Below are positions 4,757-5,060 of a stretch of DNA of 5,060 bases, one piece after another. This DNA is from JANNHK01 sp034408875. GTDB taxonomy: Bacteria > Actinomycetota > Acidimicrobiia > IMCC26256 > PALSA-610. The notes below the pieces were generated by a model. It had not been told where the DNA came from and did no database searches. It was given only the letters and a program-made list of their open reading frames with translations. A program made the translations under genes and the position numbers. Every line of letters starts with the position of its first letter. Positions within the stretch are counted from its first letter, which is position 1. Location: assembly GCA_034408875.1 (NCBI GenBank), contig JAWXCJ010000261.1, forward strand, positions 1 to 5,060. The letters are read 5' to 3'.

Positions 4757-5060
4757 AGCAGGGACTTCAACACCTCGCGGGTGCGGGCGCGTTCCTCACG
4801 CGTTCCGTACTCGACGGCGACGAACTCGGTCACGCCCGCGTCGGCGAGTTGACCGACCGCTTTGCCGACGAGTGCTTCGTCGCCGATGATTGCGACATCG
4901 GCCGGACCGGCCGCGCCTTCACGATCGAGCATGGCGCGGTACGACGGGAGGAAGCCGTAGACCTGGAACTCAGTCGCGGCCTTCTCGCGTGCGGCGTCGG
5001 GCGCGTCGGTGACACACACCGGCAGGCTCGCACTGATGCGCGGCGCGGGCCGGCCCGCGC
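4753..5060 (-). CDS. LLM class F420-dependent oxidoreductase, C-terminal part (runs off right edge)
   Basis: Only the last 102 codons are in the window. The reading frame stays open to the right edge, so the start lies beyond it. The segment reads AGRPAPRISASLPVCVTDAP, then REKAATEFQVYGFLPSYRAM, LDREGAAGPADVAIIGDEAL and finally LADAGVTEFVAVEYGTREER. This is the characteristic tail of the MSMEG_4879-type F420-dependent LLM oxidoreductases (TIGR03564, recalled rather than searched). It differs clearly from the tandem pair at 2070-3948, so it is a separate subfamily. A GTG at 5019 could be misread as a start, but the upstream frame continues the family sequence. It is followed on the same strand by the alpha/beta hydrolase. 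The substrate is unknown. Confidence 0.85.
   Translation of the reverse strand, partial: AGRPAPRISASLPVCVTDAPDAAREKAATEFQVYGFLPSYRAMLDREGAAGPADVAIIGDEALVGKAVGQLADAGVTEFVAVEYGTREERARTREVLKSLL

Noticed and set aside
1..5060. CRISPR array, tRNA/rRNA genes, insertion sequence ends, phage or toxin-antitoxin genes
   Set aside because: No regularly spaced repeats, cloverleaf-like segments, transposase or integrase motifs, terminal inverted repeats or small paired toxin-antitoxin genes were seen on either strand. The only direct repeats are the paralogue blocks in the LLM genes.

Overview
This is a GC-rich, gene-dense window. It most resembles a high-GC actinobacterium, and I favour the class Acidimicrobiia. 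The reasons are three genes of the LLM class of (probably F420-dependent) oxidoreductases, an actinobacterial-style dUTPase, very short intergenic gaps, GTG/ATG starts and what looks like leaderless initiation. The taxonomic call is an inference from family content and composition. No RNA gene, CRISPR array or insertion sequence is visible.

Positions 1-92 hold no gene I can support. From about 89 a compact rightward cluster begins. It contains a Fur/PerR-family regulator (129-545), a rubrerythrin without a rubredoxin domain (581-1009), a DUF3501 protein (1036-1617), dUTPase (1614-2057) and two tandem paralogous LLM-class oxidoreductases (2070-3011 and 3022-3948). Gaps are 35 nt, 26 nt, a 4-nt ATGA overlap, 12 nt and 10 nt, so all six genes could share one transcript. 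A promoter-like pair (TTGCTT-16-GATAAT) with an overlapping Fur-type inverted repeat sits just upstream of the regulator. This suggests autoregulation and peroxide- or metal-responsive control of the cluster.

The right part runs leftward. A partial LLM-class oxidoreductase of a different subfamily enters from the right edge (its 3' end is at 4753), followed by an alpha/beta hydrolase (4002-4667) that converges on the second tandem LLM gene. In the 85-nt gap between these two leftward genes, on the + strand, lies a 25-codon ORF resembling the first residues of a cupin protein. It is probably a gene remnant.

The most interesting unit is regulator, rubrerythrin and DUF3501. The regulator has the aspartate that distinguishes peroxide-sensing PerR from iron-sensing Fur, and rubrerythrin is a peroxide-reducing diiron protein. 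From memory, DUF3501 genes elsewhere lie beside rubrerythrin with a heterodisulfide-reductase-like Fe-S protein between them. That middle gene is absent here, and neither the rubrerythrin nor DUF3501 carries a CxxC centre, so the electron donor is unexplained. Linkage to dUTPase and flavin/F420 oxidoreductases suggests a redox-stress and nucleotide-pool-hygiene operon, but that is inference.
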